Program-made: the position numbers and the translations under genes
The notes under the pieces: generated by a model
What the model was told of the DNA's origin: nothing
The model's input: the letters and a program-made list of their open reading frames with translations, nothing else
Database searches by the model: none
Assembly (NCBI GenBank): GCA_035527835.1
Contig: DATKZS010000001.1
Location: 1-50,474, forward strand
Direction: 5' to 3'
DNA length: 50,474 nt
Source: DATKZS01 sp035527835 [NCBI: bacterium]
GTDB lineage: Bacteria > RBG-13-61-14
Shown: positions 6,366 to 14,093 of the stretch, in pieces
Layout of the letters: each line of letters starts with the position of its first letter
Numbering within the stretch: the stretch's first letter is position 1

Positions 6366-8876
6366 ATGTCCAGTAGTGAAAACGCGGGTAAAAAGACGAT
6401 CGGTGGGCGGCTTCGGTCCGCGCTCGGCGTGATCAGCGGCCGGTCGGCGCGGTTGGAGGCGAGCAAGGCGCGTGCGGCCGGCTTGAAGCAGATGTACGAG
6501 AACTTCCGTGAGATCCTCAACCTCAACGATTCCATGCTGCAATTGATCGCGGACATCGAGGACCGGCTGTCGGGGCGGGCGCCTTTTTCGCTCAACATGA
6601 TGATCCACCGGGTGCGGCGCGGGGTGATGGACACGTTCTCGATGGCGAAGTATTTGAACCAGATCGCTGACGGCCGCTACAACGACCTGTTCGACGCGCT
6701 CCGGCGGGTGAACGCGGAGATCGAGACGGAGTACGCGGGCCGGCGCGCGGGCGCGGTGGGTCCGGCGGTGATCAAGCTCGCGGACCTGCGGGCGGGCGAC
6801 GACGCGCTGGCGGGGACCAAGATGGCGAACCTGGGGGAGGTGAGCAACGCGCTCGGGCTCGCGGTGCCTGACGGGTTCGTGATCACGACGGCGGCGTTCA
6901 CGCGTTTCATGACGGCCAACGAGCTTTGGATCCGTGGAGAGCGTCTGGAGGAGGTGCTGGAGGCGTTCGGGAGCAAGGTTACGGCGGAGGCGTGCCGGGA
7001 GGTTCAGGCGGCGATCATCGCGGCGCCGGTGCCGATCGAGGTCGAGACCGCGATCCTGGAGGCGTTTGAGGCGCTGGCGCAGGGCCGGGATACGCTGGTG
7101 GCCATGCGTTCGAGCGCGAGCGGTGAGGACCGGGCGGCGTCTCACGCGGGGCAGTATTACACGGAGCTGAACGTGGGGCGGGGGTGGCTGCTGGACGCGT
7201 ACCGGTGGGTGATCGCGAGCTCGTTCGGTCTGGAGCCGGTGTCGTACCGGCTGGAGCATGGGCTCACGGCGGCGGACGCGCAGATGGCGGTGGGGTGCAT
7301 CCGGATGCTGGAGCCGCGGGTGAGCGGGATCATGTTCTCGCGGAGCTTCGAGGACATTAAGACGGACCAGATCGTGATCAGCGCGACGCCGGGCCTGGCG
7401 GACGGCCTGACGCGGGGCTCGTCGGCGGCCCAGGAGATCCTGCTCGCCCCGGGGGAGGAAGGCGCGAAGGCGTCGGGCCATCTGAGCGCGGACGACCTGG
7501 CAATGCTGGTGAAAGCGGCGCGGATCGTCGAGGCGCATTTCAAGGCGCCGCAGGACATCGAGTGGGCGATTGACGGTGACGGGAAACTGTTCATTCTGCA
7601 GTCGCGTCAGATGGCGGCGATGCCTTCCGCCAACCGCCGTCTGGTGGAGGTCTCGGAGCCTCGGGAGGCGCTGCTGGCGGGCGGGCTGGTGGCGTGTCCG
7701 GGGGTTGGTTCGGGCCCGGTGTTCCGGGTGCGTCAGGACGAGGACCTGGACCGTTTTCCGGAGGGCGGGGTGCTGGTGGCGGCGCACTCGTCTCCCAAGT
7801 TTTCGCGGGTGATGACGCACTGCGCGGCGATCGTCACGGACCGTGGGTCGCCCACGGGTCACATGGCCATCCTGTCGCGGGAGTTCGGGGTCCCGACCAT
7901 CGTGGGACTGGAGCAGGCCACCAAGTCGCTGGCGGACGAGCAGGTGGTGACGGTTGACGCCACGTCGGCCCGGATCTACGCGGGCGTCGTGCCCACGGTC
8001 GAGAAGGCGGGTCCGGAAGGCGCGGCGCAGCCTGACTCGCCGGCGGTGCGGAAGCTTCGGCGCATCGCGAATTCGGTGACGCCGCTCAAGCTCGTGGACC
8101 CGGCGTCGCGTCATTTCACTCCGGCCAATTGCGAGTCTCTGCACGACATCACGCGGTTCGTTCACGAGAAGGTGTTCGAGGTGATGTTCCGGTTCAGCGA
8201 CCGGTCGAACTACGACGAGCGGAACTCGTTCAAGCTGGAGGGGAACCTGCCCTACGACGTATGGGTGCTGGACGTGGGGGGAGGGTTCGCGGACGGGGCC
8301 GGGAACTCGGGCCGGGTCGCGCCCACCGATATTTTGTCGGTGCCGTTGCAGTCGTTTTTAGAGGGGCTGTTGGACCCGCGGATCAAATGGGCTGAGCCGC
8401 GGGCGGTGTCGGCGCGCGGGTTCATGTCGGTGCTGGGCGAGAGCATGGCGGGCCCGCCGGCTGAGGTGCAGGGCGTGGGGAGGGCCTCGTTCGCGATCAT
8501 CTCGGACCGGTATATGAATTTCTCGACCAAGGCCGGCTATCACTTCAACACGGTTGACACCTATTGCGGGAAGAGCCTGAACAAGAACTACATCCATTTC
8601 CGGTTCGCGGGGGGCGGCGCGGCCAAGGAGCGGCGGGCGCGGCGGTGCCGGTTCCTGACCATCGTGCTCGAGGGGCTGGATTTCAAGGTCAAGTGCAAGG
8701 CCGACCTTTTGGTGGCGCGGCTGGAAAAATACGACCGCGAGTTCATCTCCAAGCGGCTCGTGGACCTCGGCCGGCTGACCCTGTGCTCGCGCCAGCTCGA
8801 CATGCTGATGGACACGGACCAGAGCCCCGAGATCTTCGCGCGGGCGTTTTTGGCGGGGAAGCTGGATAAATTTTAA
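6366..8876 (+). CDS. PEP synthase/PPDK-like dikinase with atypical C-terminal domain
   Basis: This 836-residue protein has a helical N-terminal region (1-130), then an ATP-grasp nucleotide-binding region (about 135-420, with MRSSASGEDRAASHAGQYY at 247-265 and DIEWAIDGDGKLFILQSR at 397-414). Next is a swivelling phosphohistidine domain (about 435-545) with DRGSPTGHMAILSREFGVP, in which His499 is the expected phosphorylated residue. In PEP synthase and PPDK a PEP/pyruvate TIM barrel of about 300 residues should follow. Instead residues 565-836 form a different domain without the barrel's signature motifs. ATP-driven phosphoryl transfer through His499 is therefore likely, but the acceptor is unknown. 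The usual GGxTSH before the active His reads GSPTGH. The gene is alone, with repeats on both sides. Confidence 0.82.
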   Translation: MSSSENAGKKTIGGRLRSALGVISGRSARLEASKARAAGLKQMYENFREILNLNDSMLQLIADIEDRLSGRAPFSLNMMIHRVRRGVMDTFSMAKYLNQIADGRYNDLFDALRRVNAEIETEYAGRRAGAVGPAVIKLADLRAGDDALAGTKMANLGEVSNALGLAVPDGFVITTAAFTRFMTANELWIRGERLEEVLEAFGSKVTAEACREVQAAIIAAPVPIEVETAILEAFEALAQGRDTLVAMRSSASGEDRAASHAGQYYTELNVGRGWLLDAYRWVIASSFGLEPVSYRLEHGLTAADAQMAVGCIRMLEPRVSGIMFSRSFEDIKTDQIVISATPGLADGLTRGSSAAQEILLAPGEEGAKASGHLSADDLAMLVKAARIVEAHFKAPQDIEWAIDGDGKLFILQSRQMAAMPSANRRLVEVSEPREALLAGGLVACPGVGSGPVFRVRQDEDLDRFPEGGVLVAAHSSPKFSRVMTHCAAIVTDRGSPTGHMAILSREFGVPTIVGLEQATKSLADEQVVTVDATSARIYAGVVPTVEKAGPEGAAQPDSPAVRKLRRIANSVTPLKLVDPASRHFTPANCESLHDITRFVHEKVFEVMFRFSDRSNYDERNSFKLEGNLPYDVWVLDVGGGFADGAGNSGRVAPTDILSVPLQSFLEGLLDPRIKWAEPRAVSARGFMSVLGESMAGPPAEVQGVGRASFAIISDRYMNFSTKAGYHFNTVDTYCGKSLNKNYIHFRFAGGGAAKERRARRCRFLTIVLEGLDFKVKCKADLLVARLEKYDREFISKRLVDLGRLTLCSRQLDMLMDTDQSPEIFARAFLAGKLDKF

Positions 8877-8901
8877 CTGCATCCGTTGCCGTGCAAAACA
8901 T

Positions 8902-9094
8902 TTCCCCGAAGGGGAACAATGTGAGTAGCCGGGAGGTGAAACCCCCGGAAAAGCGCCCGACACCAGACCCTGAAGGGGTCGCACCTCGCCGCCGCTTTCA
9001 GTCCAACCCTTTCAGGGTTGACGGCCGGGGGGCGCTGTTCCGTAGGTTGCACCCACGGCTACTCATGTTCCCACCCCTTACGGGGTGCGGGAAC
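8902..9094. repeat. Multi-hairpin intergenic element
   Basis: After the dikinase stop, nested complementary segments occur: TTCCCCGAAGGGGAA (8902-8916), a long-range pairing of GGGAACAATGTGAGTAGCCG (8912-8931) with CGGCTACTCATGTTCCC (9056-9072), inner hairpins with GACCCTGAAGGGGTC and CAACCCTTTCAGGGTTG, and a terminal hairpin at 9067-9094. It looks like a dispersed structured element, and could also be a transcribed structured RNA. The 342-base gap 8877-9218 holds no convincing gene. Confidence 0.6.
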
Positions 9095-9154
9095 GGAGAT
9101 GCGGAGAGGGAAGTTATATTTTTACTTCTCCGCGTTCTCTGCGTCTCCGCGGTT
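9092..9154. repeat. Inverted repeat, CGGAGATGCGGAGA type
   Basis: The left arm starting at 9092 and the right arm 9124-9154 are complementary with mismatches (words GCGGAGA, TCTCCGC). It belongs to the same general class as the inverted repeat at 6003-6071. Confidence 0.6.
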
Positions 9155-9177
9155 TAATCAAACGCCCGGGGAGTATC

Positions 9178-9215
9178 AACGCCAATGAAAGCGCGGTCAT
9201 GCCCGCGCAAAGCTG
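9178..9215 (+). repeat. Dispersed AATGAAAGCG element, copy C
   Basis: The core reads GCCAATGAAAGCGCGGTCA then TGCCCGCGC, matching copies A and B in the first 12 bases and in the GTCATGCC block. Confidence 0.6.
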
Positions 9216-9218
9216 GGC

Positions 9219-9533
9219 TTAGTGCCCTCCTCCTCCCTTGAGCTCGTCCTGCTTGGTCAGGTTCATGACGCGGATGGCGGTGAGGTTTCCGGGCTGGCCG
9301 CGGTAGGAGAGCCTGAGCTCGTCGCCGGGGCTGGGCTCGGCGCCGACCTCCGCGCCCTGCAGGGAATAGGTCTCTTCCTGTCCGTCCAGGCCGCTGTCCT
9401 TGATGACCAGGGTCTTGGTGTCCGGCTGATAGCTTACCACAATGCCCTGCGTCACCTTGGGCGGCTCACCGCAGGCGGCGGCCATCAGGCCGGCGGCCAG
9501 GCACAACATTGCAATCCATGTCAGGGCTTTCAT
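9219..9533 (-). CDS. Small predicted lipoprotein
   Basis: This 104-residue protein has a hydrophobic N-terminal signal ending in GLMAAAC (Cys21), which would be lipidated if the slightly atypical lipobox is accepted. The mature part is a short beta-rich domain (VVSYQPDTKTLVIKDSGL..., GDELRLSYRGQPGNLTAIRVMNL) of the small OB/SH3-like type, with a glycine/histidine tail (KGGGGH). Function is not recognised. Its ATG overlaps the stop of the TauE-type exporter gene by one base (TAATG), so it is the third gene of that operon and probably works at the same membrane. Confidence 0.65.
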   Translation of the reverse strand: MKALTWIAMLCLAAGLMAAACGEPPKVTQGIVVSYQPDTKTLVIKDSGLDGQEETYSLQGAEVGAEPSPGDELRLSYRGQPGNLTAIRVMNLTKQDELKGGGGH

Positions 9534-10585
9534 TATTTTCCCTCCAGTCCGCCCAGGGAATCCTGGCCGGACTGTTTTTTAGAGGCCCGCTCGCGGACGA
9601 TGCCGACGATCAGCCATCCGATGATGACGGAGCTGATGGCGATGCCGGCGGTGAGGATCAATATTGATGAAGCGAGCTGGAACTTGAGCTGTTTCATGAG
9701 CACGGAGGCGCAGGCGATGAAGATGGTGATGGCGAAGAGGAGGCGGATGGAGTATCCGCGGACGTACTTGACGGCGACGGTGCCCATCTGGGCCCCGACG
9801 GCGGCGCCAAAGAGCATCCAGATCGCGGCGACCAGGTCCACCCTTCCCTTGATGCCGTAGGTGAAGGCGCCGTAGGCCCCGGTGATCATGACCTCGAACA
9901 GGTCGGTGCCCACGGCCACCAGGGTGGGACATCCGACCAGATAGATGAGGGCGGGCATGCGGATGAAGCCGCCGCCCACGCCGAGCACGCTGGCCACGAT
10001 GCCGGTGGCGAGTCCGACCATGACGGGGAGCCAGAGCGAGCAGGTGATCTTGGAGGCCTTGAAGTGGATCATGGGCGGGATGTTGATGCGCTGGAGCTTG
10101 TGGGCGAAGGTCTCGTGCTGGACGGTGGCGGGCTCGCCCGCCTTGGCGGCCTTGCTTTTCTTGAAGACGTAGGTGATGTAGTCGTAGAGCACGTAAGAGC
10201 CGATGAGGAGGAGGAAGACGACGTAGAGCTTGCGGATGTACGATTCGGCCAGCCCCATGCGCTCGAGGTACATGACCAGGCGGGCGCCGAGCTCCATGCC
10301 CACGGTGGTGCCGATGATCATGGAGAGGGCGAGTCGGACGTCCACGTTGCCGAACTTGCCGTGGCGGATGGTGGAGACAATGGACTTGCCGCCCATGTGG
10401 GCCAAGTCCGTGCCGATGGCGTAGGGCATGGGGAAGCCGAAGATGTTGAGGGCGGGGGTGACGATCCAGGCGCCTCCAATGCCGAAGAAGCCGCCGCAGA
10501 CGCCGACGGTGAAGCCGATGAGGAGCAGGAGCAGGACATTGAACTGCATGCCCGCGATGGGCAGATAAATATGAAACATGTCCAT
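9533..10585 (-). CDS. TauE/SafE-family (DUF81) membrane exporter
   Basis: This 350-residue membrane protein has the duplicated TauE/SafE layout. Each half has a Gly-rich signature: GVCGGFFGIGGAWIVTPAL in the first and VASVLGVGGGFIRMPALIY in the second, separated by a polar loop of about 60 residues (KKSKAAKAGEPATVQHETFAHK). I count about eight to nine membrane segments. Family members export small anions such as sulfite, sulfoacetate or sulfonates; the substrate here cannot be read. I chose ATG 10583-10585 after a GAGGGAGGG site, because an upstream extension of the frame is not membrane-like and would run into the preceding gene. Confidence 0.85.
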   Translation of the reverse strand: MDMFHIYLPIAGMQFNVLLLLLIGFTVGVCGGFFGIGGAWIVTPALNIFGFPMPYAIGTDLAHMGGKSIVSTIRHGKFGNVDVRLALSMIIGTTVGMELGARLVMYLERMGLAESYIRKLYVVFLLLIGSYVLYDYITYVFKKSKAAKAGEPATVQHETFAHKLQRINIPPMIHFKASKITCSLWLPVMVGLATGIVASVLGVGGGFIRMPALIYLVGCPTLVAVGTDLFEVMITGAYGAFTYGIKGRVDLVAAIWMLFGAAVGAQMGTVAVKYVRGYSIRLLFAITIFIACASVLMKQLKFQLASSILILTAGIAISSVIIGWLIVGIVRERASKKQSGQDSLGGLEGK

Positions 10586-10607
10586 GGCCGGGTCCCTCCC
10601 TCGTGGG

Positions 10608-10940
10608 CTACTCGCGGTGGTCGAGCTTGCCCAGGTCAATGCCCGAACGGCTGATGAGCCAATCAAAGCCGAAGCCCAGGACTGCGCCCATCCCGGCCAT
10701 GACCACGACCACCAGGAGCCCGTAGAGCCACAGGTTCTCGTTGTACACGTTGGCGATCCAGAGGGCCGGCCCGGACTCCATCATCCGGGTGTCGGCCACA
10801 TTGACCAGCTTGGTCGCGGGCTTGCCCCCCGCGGCCAGGGCCGGGGAAGACATGAGAAGAAAAATCAGGACGCATCCCCGCCGGTAGAGCCCGCAAAGCC
10901 TCGGCCAGGCCCCTCCTGAAAACACCTTGATCTTGTGCAT
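10608..10940 (-). CDS. Small membrane protein, first gene of the TauE operon
   Basis: This 110-residue protein has a signal-like hydrophobic stretch ending in SSPALAAGG (about residue 37) and one strong transmembrane segment (WLYGLLVVVVMAGMGAVLGFGFDWLI) before a short charged tail. It has no recognised catalytic motif. It ends 22 bases before the exporter start and has a good GGAGGTGAG ribosome site, so it is translated well and is probably an accessory subunit of the exporter. I do not recognise the family. Confidence 0.7.
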   Translation of the reverse strand: MHKIKVFSGGAWPRLCGLYRRGCVLIFLLMSSPALAAGGKPATKLVNVADTRMMESGPALWIANVYNENLWLYGLLVVVVMAGMGAVLGFGFDWLISRSGIDLGKLDHRE

Positions 10941-11016
10941 TACTCACCTCCCCGCGCCGCATGGCACAATCGTTCCTGCTTAACAAACAAAATTTCAGTT
11001 TCCCGGATTGATAAAT

Positions 11017-11033
11017 AGCAACGGCCATGCCAA
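11017..11033 (-). promoter_or_regulatory. Candidate sigma-54 (-24/-12) promoter for the TauE operon
   Basis: The minus strand reads TTGGCATGGCCGTTGCT. This has the GG (-24) and GC (-12) dinucleotides exactly ten bases apart and close agreement with TTGGCACG-N4-TTGCT. It lies about 78 bases upstream of the 110-residue gene's ATG. Confidence 0.55.
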
Positions 11034-11185
11034 GAACCGAACAAGCCAGGTTGCGCGGGATGGCAGGGCGGGAGGGGCAGCGAAGTTAGGGGCGGGAAGC
11101 GCAATTAGCAGGGCCCTCAACCCTGGCGGCACGATTAAAAGCCCTAATCATGCTGATGGCTTGCCCCCTATAAGCATGGTCGAAT

Positions 11186-11204
11186 CTGTCAGAATTTCTT
11201 ACAG
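11186..11204. promoter_or_regulatory. 19-bp near-palindrome, possible activator site
   Basis: CTGTCAGAATTTCTTACAG has one mismatch between arms. It lies about 170 bases upstream of the sigma-54 type promoter, where enhancer-binding activators usually sit. Chance is possible. Confidence 0.3.
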
Positions 11205-11420
11205 GATGTAAAATAAAACGGGATGGAGGGCGAACGGAGGCCCGGTGTCTTAGAGTTCCTTAATAATCAGGGCGATTTCCGGTTGCTCTTTGGGCGGAGT
11301 CATTGTTAGGAGCGGCAGCGCGTATCGCTCGGAGAGTAGCGCGTGCCGGAGAAGCAAGCCAAGCCCCTTCTCCGCTACGCTCTTCGCGATGCTCGCTGCG
11401 CGCCGGCAGGGTCGGATATG

Positions 11421-13031
11421 TCAGGAGGCCGTTTTTTCGTCAATGGCCATGCGGAGCCGGTCGGAGAGGTCCTTGAGCCCTCCCATCAGGCTCTCGATCT
11501 CCTTGACGCCTTTCTCGACTTCCCTGGCGACCTGCTCGACCTCGCGGATGGAGACGACCATCTGTGAGGTGGCGGTTGACTGCTGGCGGGTGATGAGCCC
11601 GATCTCGGATGCGGAGTGGCGGGTGGTCTCGACCATGTCCAGGATGTGCTGGAAGTATTCGCCGGTTCGTTTCACGGACTCGGCCCCGGTGACGACGGCC
11701 TTTTGCTCGTTCTCGGAGAGCATGACGATGGCGGAGGTCGAGCTGCGGATGGCGTTGACCATCTTGCGAACGGACTCGGTTGATTCGAGGGTGCGGTTGG
11801 CGAGATGGCGGACCTCGGCGGCGACAACGGCGAAGCGTTTACCGGAATCTCCGGCGCCCGCGGCCTCGATGGCGGCGTTGAGGGCGAGGAGGTTGGTCTG
11901 CTCGCTGATCTCCTCGATCAGGTCAATGACTCCTCCGATCATCTGGGCCTGCTCGGCGAGGCTGACGATCTGGGTGGTGCCCTTGTTGACCTGCTCGGAG
12001 ATTTGTTCCATGTCCTTGATCGAGCTCTCGACGAGCTCCTTGCCGTGGACGCTGGCCTCGGTGGCCTTCTGGGAGGCCTCCTGGACGGAGGCGGTGGAGT
12101 CGGCGATGCGGCTGGCGGTGGATGCCATTTCCTCGGCGGTGGAGACGACTTCCTGGACGATGGCGGCCTGCTCGGTGGCGCCGGCGGCCTGCTCGGTGGT
12201 GACGGTGAGGAGCTGGCCGGTGGTTTCGGTGAGCATCATGATGGCCTCGGCGATACGCTCGATCATGGCCTCGGCGCGTTCGGTCTGGTTCTTGATGTTC
12301 ACCACCATTTCGTTGAAGGTCTGGGTAAGCAGTCCGATCTCGTCGGAGGATGTCACCTCGACCCGGGCATCGTACCGTCCCTGTCCGATCTCGCGGGCGG
12401 CGGAGGCCAGGCGGTTGATGGGCGGCAGGATGATGCGGAGGGTAACCAGGATCAAGCCGCCTCCCATGACCATGACCGCAACGATCAGGGCCACGCCGAA
12501 CTGCCAGGCCCGGTTCAGCTCGCGGTTTAACTCTTGCACGGAAATCCCGATGCGGGCGTAGCCCATGGGGGTCTTCTCATCGGCGGGGGAAACGACCACG
12601 GCCCAGAAGTCGCGGAACGGCTCTCCGTCCAGGGACTTCACGTCCTGGACGATGATCTTGCCGGGCGCGGGCGGCGAGGCGGAAGGAAAACGGAACTGGG
12701 CTGATTTCAATTGCCCCTGGAACCGCTCCGCGATCACCTTGGACTCCGTGTCATAGATCACGGCATAGGAGATGGTGGTGTCCGCGAAGAGCTTGTCCAT
12801 CTCGGCGGTGAGCACGTCGTGGTTGGCGGAGAGGATGCCCAGGATGATGTTCCCGGAAAAGTTTTTGAGCATGGTCTTGCCGTGGATGTCATAAATCAAC
12901 AACTCGGCCCGGCTGCGGTCCCGGGTGGTGTAGTAAACGTAGTAGATCATGAACAGGGCGAAGATGGATACGCCGATCATGAGGTAAACGGCGATCTTGA
13001 GGCCCAGTCTGGTTCCGGAAATTTTCGGCAT
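11421..13031 (-). CDS. Methyl-accepting chemotaxis protein
   Basis: This 536-residue chemoreceptor has a first membrane segment at about 11-34, a periplasmic part of about 140 residues, a second segment at about 178-199, a HAMP linker (about 200-255) and a long signalling coiled coil. The coiled coil's hairpin tip reads EISEQTNLLALNAAIEAAGAGD, the CheA/CheW contact region. The periplasmic part resembles a small single sensor module but no ligand motif is clear. I chose ATG 13029-13031 (MPKISGTRL); a TTG nine codons upstream (13056-13058) is possible. It directly follows the periplasmic binding protein gene, so it may read that protein's ligand state. Confidence 0.92.
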   Translation of the reverse strand: MPKISGTRLGLKIAVYLMIGVSIFALFMIYYVYYTTRDRSRAELLIYDIHGKTMLKNFSGNIILGILSANHDVLTAEMDKLFADTTISYAVIYDTESKVIAERFQGQLKSAQFRFPSASPPAPGKIIVQDVKSLDGEPFRDFWAVVVSPADEKTPMGYARIGISVQELNRELNRAWQFGVALIVAVMVMGGGLILVTLRIILPPINRLASAAREIGQGRYDARVEVTSSDEIGLLTQTFNEMVVNIKNQTERAEAMIERIAEAIMMLTETTGQLLTVTTEQAAGATEQAAIVQEVVSTAEEMASTASRIADSTASVQEASQKATEASVHGKELVESSIKDMEQISEQVNKGTTQIVSLAEQAQMIGGVIDLIEEISEQTNLLALNAAIEAAGAGDSGKRFAVVAAEVRHLANRTLESTESVRKMVNAIRSSTSAIVMLSENEQKAVVTGAESVKRTGEYFQHILDMVETTRHSASEIGLITRQQSTATSQMVVSIREVEQVAREVEKGVKEIESLMGGLKDLSDRLRMAIDEKTAS

Positions 13032-13062
13032 GATCAATACCCGCTGAAAATCGGACAACGCC

Positions 13063-13971
13063 CTAGTTGATCACCTCGTCGGCCGTGGCGGCGACGTCGG
13101 AGGGGAACGCTATTTTAAGCATGGCCGCGCTCTTGAGATTGAGGACCATTATACCCTTGGGATAGATGACGGCGCCGGCGGCGGGGGCCTTTCCCGAGAT
13201 GATGCCGGCGGCTTCCCTGGCGGCCTTGCCTCCGGTATCGGCGAGGTCGGGGACGAAGGCGGCCGTGGCTCCGCCATGGGCCAGGTCGGCGTCCCCGCAG
13301 AAGATGGGCAGCCCGGCGGAGATGGCCTGGAGCACCAGGTACTGGGTGCTGTGGCTGGAGAGCACGGCGGGGTCGGTCAAGACCCAGAGCATTTCCACCT
13401 TGGGGATCAGGGCCTGGAGTTTCACCGGCATCTCCTTGATCGAGGCCAGGGCCACGATTTCCAGGGTCCGTCCCTTGGCGGCGGCGGAGGCGGCCAGGGC
13501 CTTTTCATCGAGGCGGGCGTATTCCGGGCAATAGACTAGGCCGACGTGCTTTTTCCCGGGGAATAGCTTGATGAGGGCGCTGAGCTGGTCGGCGGGGTCG
13601 GTCTCGTGATATATGCCCACGGCCTTGCCCTGGGTGGGCGAGATCATGGGGGCGCGGACCGAGTCGCAGTAGACGATGGGGACATCGGGAATGTACCATT
13701 TGGCCATCTGCACGGCCATGTCGCCCACCACCACGGCGGCCGCGGGCGGCGCGGCCTTGAGCTCCTCCCCCGCCTTGCGCTGCTTCTCCTCGGAGCCTTC
13801 CAGGTTGATCTCGCGCAACGGCCCGTGAAACGAGCCCTTGAAGCCGGCGGCGACGGCCTGGTACTCGGGGCTGGAGGAAGAGAGGACGAGCACGGTCTCG
13901 GCCGCGCGCGCCGCGCCGGAAAGAAGCGCCAGGGCGATCAGCCAAAAAAATATGGACCGGGTTGTTTTCAT
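13063..13971 (-). CDS. Periplasmic ABC-type substrate-binding protein (TrpX-like)
   Basis: This 302-residue protein has a Sec signal peptide (LIALALLSGAARA then AET) and the two-lobed fold of the ABC_sub_bind family: ETVLVLSSSSPEYQAVAAGF, a VVGDMAVQMA segment, PIVYCDSV, GKAVGIYHETDPADQL, KKHVGLVYCPEYARLDE and GLPIFCGDADLAHGGATAAF. Such proteins bind small amino-acid-like or aromatic ligands. No permease or ATPase is nearby; the next gene is a chemoreceptor, so a sensing role is likely. I chose ATG 13969-13971, six bases after AGAGG; another ATG two codons upstream would overlap that site. The first 44 codons and the upstream spacer are duplicated at 15171-15300. Confidence 0.85.
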   Translation of the reverse strand: MKTTRSIFFWLIALALLSGAARAAETVLVLSSSSPEYQAVAAGFKGSFHGPLREINLEGSEEKQRKAGEELKAAPPAAAVVVGDMAVQMAKWYIPDVPIVYCDSVRAPMISPTQGKAVGIYHETDPADQLSALIKLFPGKKHVGLVYCPEYARLDEKALAASAAAKGRTLEIVALASIKEMPVKLQALIPKVEMLWVLTDPAVLSSHSTQYLVLQAISAGLPIFCGDADLAHGGATAAFVPDLADTGGKAAREAAGIISGKAPAAGAVIYPKGIMVLNLKSAAMLKIAFPSDVAATADEVIN

Positions 13972-14093
13972 TGCCATCCTCTGCTTTCCTCGATCAAGAT
14001 CAGAAGCATCATCGCATTATCTTTCCGATAGTCAAAGCCGCCCGGGCAGGCCTGGGCGCCCATGTCCCTCAATGCCGCGCTCAAGCCCGCCCC

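Larger units (their letters stand above)
10941..11420. other. 480-base intergenic region
   Basis: No convincing gene. It contains a candidate sigma-54 promoter (11017-11033), an imperfect palindrome (11186-11204) and a GGAGAAG/CTTCTCC hairpin (11348-11373) downstream of the chemoreceptor gene that lacks a T tract. The bases around 11320-11400 hold several degenerate GTAGCG/CGCTAC palindromes. Confidence 0.6.

Noticed and set aside
6360-8165. A 601-codon open frame antisense to the dikinase gene
   Set aside because: Arg/His-rich low-complexity translation and no recognisable domain; a shadow of the real gene.
8891-9157. An 88-codon open frame after the dikinase gene
   Set aside because: It runs through the hairpin repeats and has no protein-like composition.
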